From Pancytospora philotis (Eukaryota; Microsporidia): DNA of 64,000 bases. A program made the position numbers and the translations under genes. Positions 1-9,317 of the stretch are shown piece after piece; within the stretch, counting starts at the first letter, position 1, and every line of letters starts with the position of its first letter. Location of the stretch: NCBI GenBank assembly GCA_023647555.1, contig JALRLY010000261.1, forward strand, positions 1-64,000. The letters run 5' to 3'. The notes beneath the pieces are model-generated. The model was given only the letters and a program-made list of their open reading frames with translations, was not told where the DNA came from and did not search any database.

Positions 1-1055
1 TATTGGAAAAATTTGTTGTTGTAAATATGTCCGTCTAGCGCATCATACAAAATAAGAGATTCAAAAATAGTTTTCTTACCTACTAAAAGTATATAGTGAG
101 TAATATATACTTACGATATGCATTGTGCAGTAGTTTATGCATGCTATTTTTCTCCCCTCTTCATTGGAACAGTTTTGTTACGCACTGTAGATACACAAAG
201 GACCCAAGAGCGAGCGTGAATAGCCAGAATGATTAAACTATCATGTCGTTTTGAGAACTGAAATTTAATAGTTCATTTGGGAGATTGGTGTACGAATGCA
301 TAGGTAAAATTTGCATTTGTTATTTATATCGCGACATATTATACTCTTTAAGTAAATCATTACTGCAAATAGTATTCTGTGACACTTTTTTAGTATTGCT
401 AGTTTAGATGCGCACGGCCGTGAACCGGTTTTTGATATGTCAAGCCAGAGGTGCAAGTTTATCGACCAGAGAGTGGCAGAAATAATATCACTATAAAGTG
501 AATCGTACTCTCCTCAACTGCATTATGGCCATCTCTATGGCTGGAGATGCAACAGGCGGCTAGCTGTTATCCGTGGCAATTTCAGCCTGGGTGGAGCCGG
601 TCTCGATGAGCATAGATGTCTTACCCAGCATGGCACCATTAGTAGCCATATGCGTAGGGCATTGTACGCATGGCTCCTTTATATTTTGTGGCAACAAATG
701 CATACTCGAATACTTCCAAAAGTTGCGCAAGATGTTTGCAAAAACCGCGTCTAAGCATAATATGTCTGAAGAAAAAGGTCCACCGTAGATATTCAGCTAC
801 CTGTAAGCCTTATCCCTATTGGGGCCAGAGGCCGGCGACCCACCGAACTAGAGAAAGAGTATTCGGTCGTAAGAGAGGTTATTTATTGAATGAGTTCTTC
901 AGAGAAGGAGGCTCCAACAATCCCATCCACCAAGCGACCAGAAGAGCTCACATAGCATTTTAACTTGATACAATCATTGCATCATGATTTGCTAAGGATC
1001 AAAGTGATTATAAATATCATATGTAGCTTATTTAAGTGCTGAAAAATGCTCACAC
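1..1055. other. gene-free AT-rich region
   Basis: No open frame here looks like a gene: the short frames on both strands lack a promoter-like element and are compositionally random. An AAAAATTTG element at 7-15 resembles the start-proximal promoter element of this genome, but the only nearby ATG stops after three codons. No tRNA-like A/B boxes were seen. A TTTAAG at about 1030 probably belongs to the next gene. Confidence 0.6.
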
Positions 1056-2300
1056 ATGTTTTTGATGCACTTCTTGACATGCATCTTAGTGTCCCTCGCT
1101 ATTACATTTTATTCCGATGGGCACGCAGCTATCAAAGAGCAAAACTTCATACAGGCAGAACCACTGTTCATGTCGCGCGAGTATGCACTGGAACGAGCTT
1201 ATCGCAAGCTTAAACTCGAGACGTCCGTCGACGATAGCAAGATCATTGAGGATATGCTCTACCACTGTTATTACAAGGGCCAGCCGGTGATTGCAGAGCA
1301 TGCTCGGACTAACAGCACGCATGCGATACTGCGGCAAGCTTGCAAACTCGATTCCTTCGAGCATACGACGGTGCGTAAAACGCGTTCCAGGCGCCATAAG
1401 AAGGCATACGAGCATGCAACGCGCGAGGCACGGCTTGAAGCTCTTGAAAAAGACAGAACGCTGTATAGGGTGATCGCCGAGGCCGTCATCGGCGCGGACG
1501 ATCCGCATAACACCGATGCATCTAATGATATCGATGCGCCCCCGCTCAGCACGAGGAACGAGCTGTATTTGCACATTAATCTTGTAAGAATATATCACGG
1601 GATCACAGGCCCTCGCGGTAAGACACTGGACCAGGAAACACCGCTCTACCACTACTACCTCGACTGCCCGCGCTTCAAACACTTCCTCGAAACGAACGAG
1701 CGAAGCACGGCGAACGCGGGCTTCTATGTCTCTGCGGCTGATGTCGATACAATACGGGATGTGGTCGAGCGCCGAGTGTCATATATCGACTTGGACGAGA
1801 GCGTGCGGCTCCTTTTCGCGAAGGTAATCATCACCCGAAACCTGCTGGAGACATACGCACTGATGCGGGCGATCGGGGACACATTGCATTTCAACTTCGA
1901 CGAATACAAGACCGCCGACAATTTCATGTGCGCAATGTACGCGTACTTCATGGCGGTAGCCGCAAACGGCAGCGGGAGAAACGCGGCGCCCCCAGCGACT
2001 CTGCTGGCGCTGAGGGCCGAGCTGTTCAGTCTTGCCTATGTCCACTGCGGATCTAAGAAGGTGTATCTGTACAGGCAGCGCGGCGACAAAATGAAACTCA
2101 TAACGCTCGGTGAGTACATCGCCGACACCACGTCAATATACATTCGGAGCATAGCTGTGCTATTCCAGGCCTGGGCAAACTCCCCGCATGACAGCATTGA
2201 TCCTGCGACAATGAATGAGGCCGATGCAAGGCTCAGGAGCTTCTTCGTGAAGCACAGGCATGACTACAAGCAGGGCTGCAGAAGCAATGGTGATGAATAA
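1056..2300 (+). CDS. secreted protein of unknown function, 414 aa
   Basis: I do not recognise this protein. It opens with a hydrophobic segment (about residues 4-20) followed by a small-residue region, a typical signal peptide, so the product is probably secreted or held in the endomembrane system. The mature part is mostly helical and rich in charged residues, with a basic patch (KTRSRRHKKAYEHATREAR) near residue 110. No transmembrane segment follows the signal peptide. The ATG at 1065 would also give a signal peptide; 1056 is the first in frame. A TTTAAG element lies about 25 nt upstream, the TATA-like class seen at many secreted genes here. The stop codon lies inside an AATAAAG polyadenylation-like signal. 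Confidence 0.8.
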   Translation: MFLMHFLTCILVSLAITFYSDGHAAIKEQNFIQAEPLFMSREYALERAYRKLKLETSVDDSKIIEDMLYHCYYKGQPVIAEHARTNSTHAILRQACKLDSFEHTTVRKTRSRRHKKAYEHATREARLEALEKDRTLYRVIAEAVIGADDPHNTDASNDIDAPPLSTRNELYLHINLVRIYHGITGPRGKTLDQETPLYHYYLDCPRFKHFLETNERSTANAGFYVSAADVDTIRDVVERRVSYIDLDESVRLLFAKVIITRNLLETYALMRAIGDTLHFNFDEYKTADNFMCAMYAYFMAVAANGSGRNAAPPATLLALRAELFSLAYVHCGSKKVYLYRQRGDKMKLITLGEYIADTTSIYIRSIAVLFQAWANSPHDSIDPATMNEADARLRSFFVKHRHDYKQGCRSNGDE

Positions 2301-2694
2301 AGCCCATTATTTTAGTAGAGTGTAATTGTGCTACAACCTGCTTAAGCGGGTATACGCGGCTCAGAAGTTTACTTTGCTCGGGCACTGAAGCTATAGCCAG
2401 TGGCAGGGGTAGATTGAGGGGTGCACGATCGCATGTACTATCGGATGCGTATGCGATGCTGTATGGGTGACGCGTGCAAACGTAATATAACTGGATGATT
2501 ACACAGGCATCACGATGAACGTGAGCAACAGTCATAGAGCTTTAATAAGAGCTCTTATGGGTGCACTATTATGCTGCAATCGCATCGGCTATCTACACTG
2601 CACTGCATACCTTCAAACCATGCGGCGATACGGCGTTCTGGACTCGCAAAATTTTATGGGCATGGTACCTGCCGGACAATGCACCCCTACGAAG

Positions 2695-3963
2695 ATGTTT
2701 ATGGGCCTTGTGGTAGGGCTTTTACTTGCGAACGTGCTCTGCGAGGGGACTGACTCTCCAGGCCTCAAGGCCGTGCGCCCTCGCCCCAATGCCAAGCCAG
2801 CGCGAGCCGGGGTAGCTGCCGTCAGGTGCAAGAGTTGCAGGCTGAGCAAGTGCCAGGATGCTACCGTTCTGGACATTGAGCGGGCTCTGACTGCGATCTG
2901 CCACTGCAAGTTCCACCAGCAGCATTACGACTTGCTGCACAGCATAGAACCCGGCACGTGCAGGGAATCGAGCGCACACAGGGAAGATTGGATACAACTC
3001 GCAACGCTTCGCAGTGCCAGCGGCAGGATGCTGATCGAGTCGTTTAATGCACCAAGCCCGTGCTTCTGGGTCTACCTCCACCAGCTAGTTGAGATGCATT
3101 TACCGATAGATCCATCAGCACCTACTGTAGATCGCGCGATGCTGCAGTCATGCAAAAGGCTCCTCAGATACACCAGGGAGATGGTGCTTACCTACCACGC
3201 GGATGAGATCGTATGCAAAGCACTGGCTGAGGAGCACCCGGCGGTCGCAGTTAAAGCTCTGCTTACGCTCGCAGGCCCGACAGATGCTTTCAAAACAACC
3301 GGCTTGTGCAAAAGGATCGTGGCACACGCCGTTAAATGCACAAGCTGTCATAAAAAGCTTGCGAATGCTGATATGGCTCTGATAATCGAGGCGATAATGG
3401 AATCGACTGACCGGGTTTATGTGGGGAATTTCGTGCTAAGCATGTTCATCACGATGGTTTGCCACGAGTACGAAAAAATCGACGCTCTTCCCGGGGCAGT
3501 CACAGAATTCTTTGTGCAGCATCCAAGATGCGTTCTGTATGTCATTTCTAAGCTGGTTACGCTGACCAACGTATCCGAGAAGCTTGCCCGGCGCTACTTC
3601 GCCTTCTTCTGCGATAGAGACCTTCTCGACGACGCTGACCTGTACAAATCAGCGCTTGCGCAGTTTTTCACGGTACATGGGTCGGACGCGCTGTGCGGCT
3701 TTCGCGCTTCCATCCGGGCCCGGATCAGCCCGCTTCTGCCGGCGTTCCTGGAGGCGACTAGGTTCCCCGCCGAACACTTTGACCAGTTCTGCGAGCAGAT
3801 CGACGAGATGTGCTGCGCGAGCGGGAGATTCCTCAAGGACAACAGGGAGCTGATGCGCGCAATTGTGCAGACGCTTGACGGGGAGCAGCGGAACAGTTTC
3901 AGGAAGAATCTGGCGGACAGCAGCAGCGGAAAGCACATCGATGCGCTCTTTGAGAGAAACTAG
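2695..3963 (+). CDS. secreted protein of unknown function, about 422 aa
   Basis: I do not recognise this protein. The frame is open further upstream, but the start at 2695 puts a clean signal peptide (MFMGLVVGLLLANVLCEG) at the N-terminus and lies 39 nt after an AAAATTTT element at 2648-2655. An ATG at 2656 directly abuts that element and is the alternative start. The mature protein is cysteine-rich near its N-terminus (CKSCRLSKCQ, then CHCKFH) and then long, helical and repeat-like, suggesting a HEAT-like solenoid, though I cannot name the family. Paired cysteines suggest disulfides, in keeping with export. Confidence 0.78.
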   Translation: MFMGLVVGLLLANVLCEGTDSPGLKAVRPRPNAKPARAGVAAVRCKSCRLSKCQDATVLDIERALTAICHCKFHQQHYDLLHSIEPGTCRESSAHREDWIQLATLRSASGRMLIESFNAPSPCFWVYLHQLVEMHLPIDPSAPTVDRAMLQSCKRLLRYTREMVLTYHADEIVCKALAEEHPAVAVKALLTLAGPTDAFKTTGLCKRIVAHAVKCTSCHKKLANADMALIIEAIMESTDRVYVGNFVLSMFITMVCHEYEKIDALPGAVTEFFVQHPRCVLYVISKLVTLTNVSEKLARRYFAFFCDRDLLDDADLYKSALAQFFTVHGSDALCGFRASIRARISPLLPAFLEATRFPAEHFDQFCEQIDEMCCASGRFLKDNRELMRAIVQTLDGEQRNSFRKNLADSSSGKHIDALFERN

Positions 3964-4299
3964 TATGCTGTGTGCGTTGTTTATCCTATTGGGTGCGAAA
4001 CTACCAACTCATTAAACACGGTTCGATTTTTTATTTTTCTTAGTCCAGTCGGCGTAATGAGTGGCTGTGTGCCGCTTGAAAAGCACTTTCCTGAAGCTGC
4101 ATGGTAAAGAGCCTTGCAACAGCTATAATCAATACAAGGCAGTACGAAGAGAAGCAGCAGTTGCAAAGGGCTGCTTGACCATCTGGCCACCAAAGTAGTG
4201 GCCGGGATTGTAAATATGAGCCAGATAACGATAACTCAATTTTTTAATATACAGCAGCTTATTAAAGATACAAATGCAGCACTATCCTCAGAACATCTG
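3964..4299. other. intergenic, no feature seen
   Basis: About 336 bases between the 3' ends of two convergent genes. No convincing open frame, tRNA or repeat was seen. Confidence 0.5.
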
Positions 4300-4674
4300 C
4301 TACCTGCGTATGAGCTCAAAATACTTGATGATGAGGAACTTGAGCTTCTCGAAGTGCAGGGCGTTTCGGAGCGTGGCGACGCGCGGACGGCGCTCCAGAT
4401 GAAAGCGCTGCAGAAACTCCGTGTACTTGGCCTGGATGGTGGACTTGTTGAAGCCGAGGCTCGACGCCATGAAGGTGGACGAGTACGTGCGCTTCTCCGG
4501 CACGATTTTCTGGTACTTCGTCTCGCCGTCCTCGAACTCGTCGACGTTGAGGCCGCGTAGCTCCCAGAACATCCTGCTCAGCGAGCCGTTCCTCTCCTTC
4601 CGGAGCGACTCCACGTTGGCCAGTATTTCGATGTACTCCTCGACCGTCTTGCTCGTGCGCTCCTCGCTGCCCAT
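4300..4674 (-). CDS. small conserved-looking protein of unknown function, 124 aa
   Basis: I do not recognise this protein. The frame stays open well upstream, but that part overlaps the oppositely oriented secreted gene and has shadow-like composition. The ATG at 4674 gives a compact, hydrophilic, helical protein beginning MGSEERTSKTVEEYIEIL and ending in a basic helical tail (KLKFLIIKYFELIRR). GC-rich third codon positions match the housekeeping genes of the window. A TTTTTATTT stretch lies about 20 nt upstream and may be the promoter. It has no signal peptide or membrane segment. It could be a small subunit of a nuclear complex, but that is a guess. Confidence 0.6.
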   Translation of the reverse strand: MGSEERTSKTVEEYIEILANVESLRKERNGSLSRMFWELRGLNVDEFEDGETKYQKIVPEKRTYSSTFMASSLGFNKSTIQAKYTEFLQRFHLERRPRVATLRNALHFEKLKFLIIKYFELIRR

Positions 4675-4981
4675 GGGCTGCGCGCCGGAGGAAATAAAAA
4701 GCGTGCCTGCGCTGCACCGAGTCTGTGCCTGCCATGGAGAGTGAACAATTGCTACAGCTGCGCCGGACAACATGGCAGTGGCTATGCAATGCGCAGCCAC
4801 TATCGCATGTAGCCAGCCGCTTTTTATTGCAATGCAACATACAGGATTTGGCTGACACAGCACCACACAGCAGCAATAGTAAAACCCGCGCATGCCTCTA
4901 ACAAGGCCTATTGCATATTGCTTGGAATATTGCGCGCACGTATTTAAATTAAAAGATAAAATTTGAGGAAAATGCGGGCCC

Positions 4982-5521
4982 ATGCTCGGAGTGCTTGCAA
5001 TGATGGGTTCCGCGTATCTAGGGATGTGCAGCAGCGCCGGCATAGTGCAGAATACCATGTACACGGACCCAGTTATTTTGAAGGTCACGCAGATGCCGGA
5101 CGGCAACGGCTGCTGGATCAGCATGGGCCTGACCAGGGGCCACAGGGTGCAGGGCTCGCCGTTCCTAGTGGACGTGAAATCAGATGCGGCATCCCCTCCT
5201 AGCAATACGCAGTTGGAGGAGTGCGACGGCCAGCAGAGAAAAAGGCTGGAAGCGAATGTTACGGCGGAACACTCGTGGGTTCACTATGCATTCAAGCTGA
5301 GGAAGCAAGGCGAGAGCAAGTGGCCGATTTATCTATTCATCGATAAAGGTGCCCTGAGCTCTGCAGCCTGTTTAGGCGGAATGCTCTCAAAGCCTCCGAT
5401 CTGCGGTATCAGCCAATCGAGCATTCTTTTGCTAGTCTTTGAACTCGCATATGATGAAAAAGAGGGAGTTTACTCAGCGGTCGTGAAGGATAATAGCAAC
5501 ATAAAGGTTGAAAGCAGCTAG
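4982..5521 (+). CDS. small secreted protein of unknown function, 179 aa
   Basis: The N-terminus (MLGVLAMMGSAYLGMCSSAG) is a signal peptide. The mature part is about 160 residues with several cysteines, and alternates short beta-like stretches with a charged loop. That build faintly recalls the beta-trefoil-like secreted proteins at 38-41 kb, but the resemblance is too weak for a family call. An AAAATTTG element at 4958-4965 and the context GCCCATG support the start at 4982. The gene is divergent from the 124-aa gene at 4300. Confidence 0.75.
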   Translation: MLGVLAMMGSAYLGMCSSAGIVQNTMYTDPVILKVTQMPDGNGCWISMGLTRGHRVQGSPFLVDVKSDAASPPSNTQLEECDGQQRKRLEANVTAEHSWVHYAFKLRKQGESKWPIYLFIDKGALSSAACLGGMLSKPPICGISQSSILLLVFELAYDEKEGVYSAVVKDNSNIKVESS

Positions 5522-5565
5522 AAATTATTATAGGAGCTTCTACATATTGCATCAATAAATTGCTT

Positions 5566-5655
5566 CATTCCACTGCTGTCTGTTCCATTGCTGCCTGTTC
5601 CACTGCTGCCTGTTCCATTGCTGCCTGTTCCACTGCTGTCTGTTCTGCTGCTGTA
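5566..5655. repeat. 15-bp minisatellite
   Basis: About six tandem copies of a 15-base unit close to TGTTCCACTGCTGCC, alternating CATTG and CACTG versions. The array also gives an open frame (5560-5799) of repeated Cys-Ser-Ala residues, but nothing else supports that frame as a gene. The rest of the gap from 5522 to 5851 carries only a TATATAAT-type element before the next gene. Confidence 0.9.
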
Positions 5656-5851
5656 TACCGAATGATTGGCCAGGCCCTATGTCTAGCGCTAGAACGCATT
5701 AAGCCCTCTTTCACTAGTGCAAAGCATTCCAAATCCCTCGATGCCCAGGCAATCAGCACAGCTGAATTGGATCAGATCTTAGATATCAATACGCTCTGAG
5801 CTGTACTGATAATCACAAACTAAGTATATAATCAGCACGTAAAATAGGTAC

Positions 5852-8161
5852 ATGAACGTGTGCGCATCGCTGCTGCTTCTGCTGTGCTCTGTACGCAGCA
5901 TCACCGAGATGAATGCCACGCAGTATCTCCAGAAGCTGCCCAAGAACAGCACACAGTCCAGGTTCTCCAATAAATGCACGCTCTGCAAAAAGACCCTCCT
6001 TAATTCGGCGGAGCTGGGCGACGCCACCCGCCGCGCCGACTTCTACAGCGTGCTGAAGTGCCCGTTTACGCCCGAGCATCTCTACCACACCAAGTGCTTT
6101 GTGGATGGTAACACGATCCCGGTGACCTGTCCGCTGGACTCCCTCCCCTGCGGCAACTACTGGAACTTCAGGCTCTGGGACTTCGTAAGCACCTACAACG
6201 CCAAGACAAGCCCGTATTACAACACAGAGGGCGCCAATACGCTGCTTAACTGCGTGCTCGCAACCGACTACCCGGGGCGGTTCAACAAGGTGTTCCCGCG
6301 GTACGTTACGTTCGACGAGGTGACCACCGCGGTGGAGGAGATCCGCACCGTGGATGGCAAGCAGGAGCTGAAGAGTCTGCTGGGGCCCTTGCAGTATGCG
6401 AGCGAGCGGGAGATAGTCTGGCGCAGCTACGGCGATGATTTCCTGCGCAACTTCCTCGTATTAAACCTGGACCAGTTTTCCACGACTAGTCTGGACACCA
6501 AATGCACGCACAGCTTCATCGCCGGCCTCACCACCGGCGGTTTCATCGATCTGCTGAACCACGTGATCACATCGCTAGAGAAGCGCACCGCCGTTAAATC
6601 GCCGGCCGGTGCGCCCACGCTGAAGCCGGCCAGCGCTGTGCCGCAGAAGCCCAAGGACGAAGGACTGGCGATCACCCCGGCCGCGCTGATCTACCGATTC
6701 GTCGTGTCGCATAAGGACAGCCTTACGCCAGCGGATCTTGTAAATTTAATCAAGGCTGTGATCTCCAACCAGCATCTGGAGTACGTATACACGATCTTCA
6801 ACTACTACAACCGCGATGTGGCCTTTACCGTAGAGCAGATCGTAGACATCTCGCAGACCTACACCAAATACTACACGTACAAGGATTCGTGCACGGACTT
6901 CTGCTTCCTGTACGCCCAGCTGACCAGGGGCAAGCTCTTCCAGGACTCCGAGCTCAATACGCTGAAGGTCGCCTTTCTGCTGCCCACCACGGACAAGACA
7001 TCCAAAAATAAACAGGAGTACAACGAGGCCGTGGAGACGGTGATCGTGTACAAGCGGGTGAGCCAGTACGGCCGCAGCAAAAAGGTGGGCCGTGTCCAGC
7101 GCTATCTGAAAAAGAACAAGATCTCGTATCTTTTCTACCTGAAATTTTCTGCAGCGCTGAGCGGCATTTCCAAGAAGGACCTGGATAGCCAGATGAAGCT
7201 CTTCTGGTCCAAGCACTGGCCCGAGCGCTCGCTCAACATCTACCGCCTCTTCCCGAGCGAGCATCTGGTGCCCGGCTACGACCAGACGCTGCTCGGGCTG
7301 ATGCTGAAGTACCAGGAGTTCGCCGATGCGTCGCTGCTGCTCGGTGTGATTGCGGGGCGGAAGAACTACACCTACCTGGTGCTCAACGATATCGTGAACA
7401 TGCTCATCGGCAGCACCAGGCGGAATCTGGTGGACAACATCATGGTGATGAGCCCGAAGAGCATCTTTGAGGCGATGGACAACGTAATGCGGCTCAAGCT
7501 GCTCAATAGGATCGGCGATCTGGGGATGCTGCATCTCGTGCCGCTCATCGACGAATACGTGGGAGGACTCGCCGAGTACAGGAGCTTCATGGAGACCAAT
7601 CTGTCGGTCGTGATGAGCGTTGTCGTGGAGAAGCAGGCCCGGAACAGTAACAACATCATCGACACGGTGCAGCCCAAGCCAACGCTGGACTTCTACTACA
7701 AAAACATCGTAAGCTATCTGTCGGAGGTACTGAGCGGCGCGAACGGTAACTTTACCAAGCGGCAGGTCCAGCAGATCATCCTGGATCTGGGGCGGAGCAG
7801 CGGGTTCCAGAAATTCATCAACGGCGACACGCTCGGCAAGATCCACCAGCTCTTCAAGGGCAACGAGCTGTTCGTGTTTCTGTCTGACGCGCTTTTCTGC
7901 GCCATGCAGGCGCCTGCGCAGATCGCGGCGCTGAAGTGCAAATTCAGCGACGATCTGCCCGGGGACGATCCGTGCTCGCCGCCGACGAACGTGCTGGACC
8001 AGCTCGTGGAGCTCTTCAGCATCGATGCCGACCAGTTCAACTTCATAGAGGTGCGCGGCCCGTGCTTCTACAACTACCTGAAGAACACCAGAACAAACGT
8101 GTTCCTGGACTATCTGAACAGCAAATCACCGGCCATGTTCATTCAGGAGTTGCGCAAGTAA
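5852..8161 (+). CDS. large secreted protein with an N-terminal RING-H2-like zinc motif, 769 aa
   Basis: A signal peptide (MNVCASLLLLLCSVRS) is followed directly by a zinc-finger-like cluster: C42-x2-C45, C70-x5-H76-x2-H79-x2-C82, C93-x6-C100. This resembles RING-H2 ubiquitin ligase domains, although the last pair is wider than the usual C-x2-C. The remaining 660 residues are helical with a proline/alanine-rich linker near 250-275 and no membrane segment. The family is unknown to me. A RING-type ligase would normally act in the cytosol or nucleus, so a secreted one might act inside the host cell; that is inference. The alternative is an ER-lumen or secreted zinc-binding structural module. A TATATAAT element about 29 nt upstream supports the start; the stop codon is read within TAAATT. 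Confidence 0.82.
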   Translation: MNVCASLLLLLCSVRSITEMNATQYLQKLPKNSTQSRFSNKCTLCKKTLLNSAELGDATRRADFYSVLKCPFTPEHLYHTKCFVDGNTIPVTCPLDSLPCGNYWNFRLWDFVSTYNAKTSPYYNTEGANTLLNCVLATDYPGRFNKVFPRYVTFDEVTTAVEEIRTVDGKQELKSLLGPLQYASEREIVWRSYGDDFLRNFLVLNLDQFSTTSLDTKCTHSFIAGLTTGGFIDLLNHVITSLEKRTAVKSPAGAPTLKPASAVPQKPKDEGLAITPAALIYRFVVSHKDSLTPADLVNLIKAVISNQHLEYVYTIFNYYNRDVAFTVEQIVDISQTYTKYYTYKDSCTDFCFLYAQLTRGKLFQDSELNTLKVAFLLPTTDKTSKNKQEYNEAVETVIVYKRVSQYGRSKKVGRVQRYLKKNKISYLFYLKFSAALSGISKKDLDSQMKLFWSKHWPERSLNIYRLFPSEHLVPGYDQTLLGLMLKYQEFADASLLLGVIAGRKNYTYLVLNDIVNMLIGSTRRNLVDNIMVMSPKSIFEAMDNVMRLKLLNRIGDLGMLHLVPLIDEYVGGLAEYRSFMETNLSVVMSVVVEKQARNSNNIIDTVQPKPTLDFYYKNIVSYLSEVLSGANGNFTKRQVQQIILDLGRSSGFQKFINGDTLGKIHQLFKGNELFVFLSDALFCAMQAPAQIAALKCKFSDDLPGDDPCSPPTNVLDQLVELFSIDADQFNFIEVRGPCFYNYLKNTRTNVFLDYLNSKSPAMFIQELRK

Positions 8162-8388
8162 ATTCAGTATTAGGGAGAGTTTGTATAAAAATAAGTGAGT
8201 GGAGCAGCGCATTTAGAATTGGATGATCATTATTGGACAATCAGCTGAAATATCTTTAAATTATTCACATGGCCACCGATAAGCAATGCATTCACTGATC
8301 CTATTACCCGTATACACACAGTGCATAAACAGAAACGATGAAACGCGCGCCGATCAGACAGCCCAAATAATCCGGCACGCGTAAATAA

Positions 8389-8748
8389 ATGGACGTGCAG
8401 CCGGTCCTGGAGGTGTCCATCCCGTCGGCGGTGCAGCAGGGCAGCCACACCGCGTACCTCGTAAGCCTGATCACCAACAACGAGCACTTCGACCGGTGCT
8501 ACGTGAAGACGTACAGGCGCTACTCCGAGTTCCGCTGCCTGCACCAGAGCATCAAGCCGCACATACCGGGCCTGCCGAGCTTCCCGCCCAAGTCCTTCTT
8601 CTTCCGCTTCAGCCAGCGGCGGATCGAGGAGCGGCGCGCCGCGCTGGAGGAGTACATACGCTACGCGACCGCGTTCATCACGCGGAACCGGTTCGAGAAC
8701 GAGGAGTTCGGGCGGGCGCTGCTGCGTTTCTTTGTGCGCGACAAGTAG
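8389..8748 (+). CDS. PX-domain phosphoinositide-binding protein, Snx3-like
   Basis: The whole 119-residue protein is a PX (Phox homology) domain, which binds phosphatidylinositol 3-phosphate on endosomes. Diagnostic parts are the RRYSEF motif with its phosphate-contacting arginine, the proline-rich loop LPSFPPKSFFF, and the basic helix RFSQRRIEERRAALEEYI. A PX-only architecture of this size is typical of Snx3/Grd19, the retromer-associated sorting nexin, and of a trimmed Vam7. The start is the only upstream ATG. The 3' end carries GTAAATT 4 nt after the stop. Third positions are very GC-rich. Confidence 0.88.
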   Translation: MDVQPVLEVSIPSAVQQGSHTAYLVSLITNNEHFDRCYVKTYRRYSEFRCLHQSIKPHIPGLPSFPPKSFFFRFSQRRIEERRAALEEYIRYATAFITRNRFENEEFGRALLRFFVRDK

Positions 8749-8944
8749 AAGTAAATTATTGAAGGAGTTATTGCTGATATTTGCAAATGGTAAATGATGC
8801 GGGTGTGTAAACTATTAGGCATCTATGAGCAAATGATTCAAAATTTATGCATGCGGTGTGTGTTTGTTTATTGCCAGAAGTGTGTGACACAGCCATGGCC
8901 CATGTCCACTCTTTGCGACCCGCTCGCGCTGCTGTTTAATTGGC

Positions 8945-8969
8945 AAAATTTTGCTCATAGAAAAATTTG
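8945..8969 (+). promoter_or_regulatory. double AAAATTTTG promoter element of eS30
   Basis: Two copies (8945-8953 and 8961-8969) precede the eS30 ATG at 8975, which has the context GCCCCAATGGC. A double copy is also seen before eS24. Confidence 0.7.
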
Positions 8970-8974
8970 CCCCA

Positions 8975-9166
8975 ATGGCAGCAACCATCTCAATCAACAG
9001 AGCGGGTAAGGTGAGAGCACAGACTCCGGTGGTCGAGAAGGCCGACAAGCCGCGCGCCAAGACCGGCCGCGCAGCCATCCGCAGGAAGTACAACAGGCGG
9101 CTCGAGATGGGCTACTTTGAGCTGCGTGGGAAGGTGAAGATGAACTCCAACAACAAGGACAAGTAA
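8975..9166 (+). CDS. RPS30: small ribosomal subunit protein eS30
   Basis: The 63-residue product matches eS30: the conserved segment [15 protein letters not shown] is followed by [14 protein letters not shown] and a lysine/asparagine-rich tail, as in eS30 of other eukaryotes. It is a component of the small subunit near the decoding centre. There is no ubiquitin-like fusion as found in animals. The ATG at 8975, not the in-frame 8951 codon, follows a double AAAATTTTG element. The stop overlaps TAAATG. Confidence 0.93.
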   Translation: MAATISINRAGKVRAQTPVVEKADKPRAKTGRAAIRRKYNRRLEMGYFELRGKVKMNSNNKDK

Positions 9167-9317
9167 ATGCTGATGGATAGACCGACTCGTTTTTAAATTT
9201 GTCATTGATGCTGTTTTCTGTGGCTGCGTTGTTTATTGTGCGTGAATTGTGTATTGTTGTTCGCCTTTGTAGGAAAATCCAGTGGCGGTTTTTCGCTGCG
9301 CTCTTTCCGCGCCACCC

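Noticed and set aside
5560..5799. 79-codon frame over the minisatellite
   Set aside because: Its Cys-Ser-Ala repeats are simply the translated 15-bp array; no promoter element or signal peptide.
9282..9317. N-terminal extension of the clamp-like protein
   Set aside because: The frame begins with GTG; the first true ATG is 9318.
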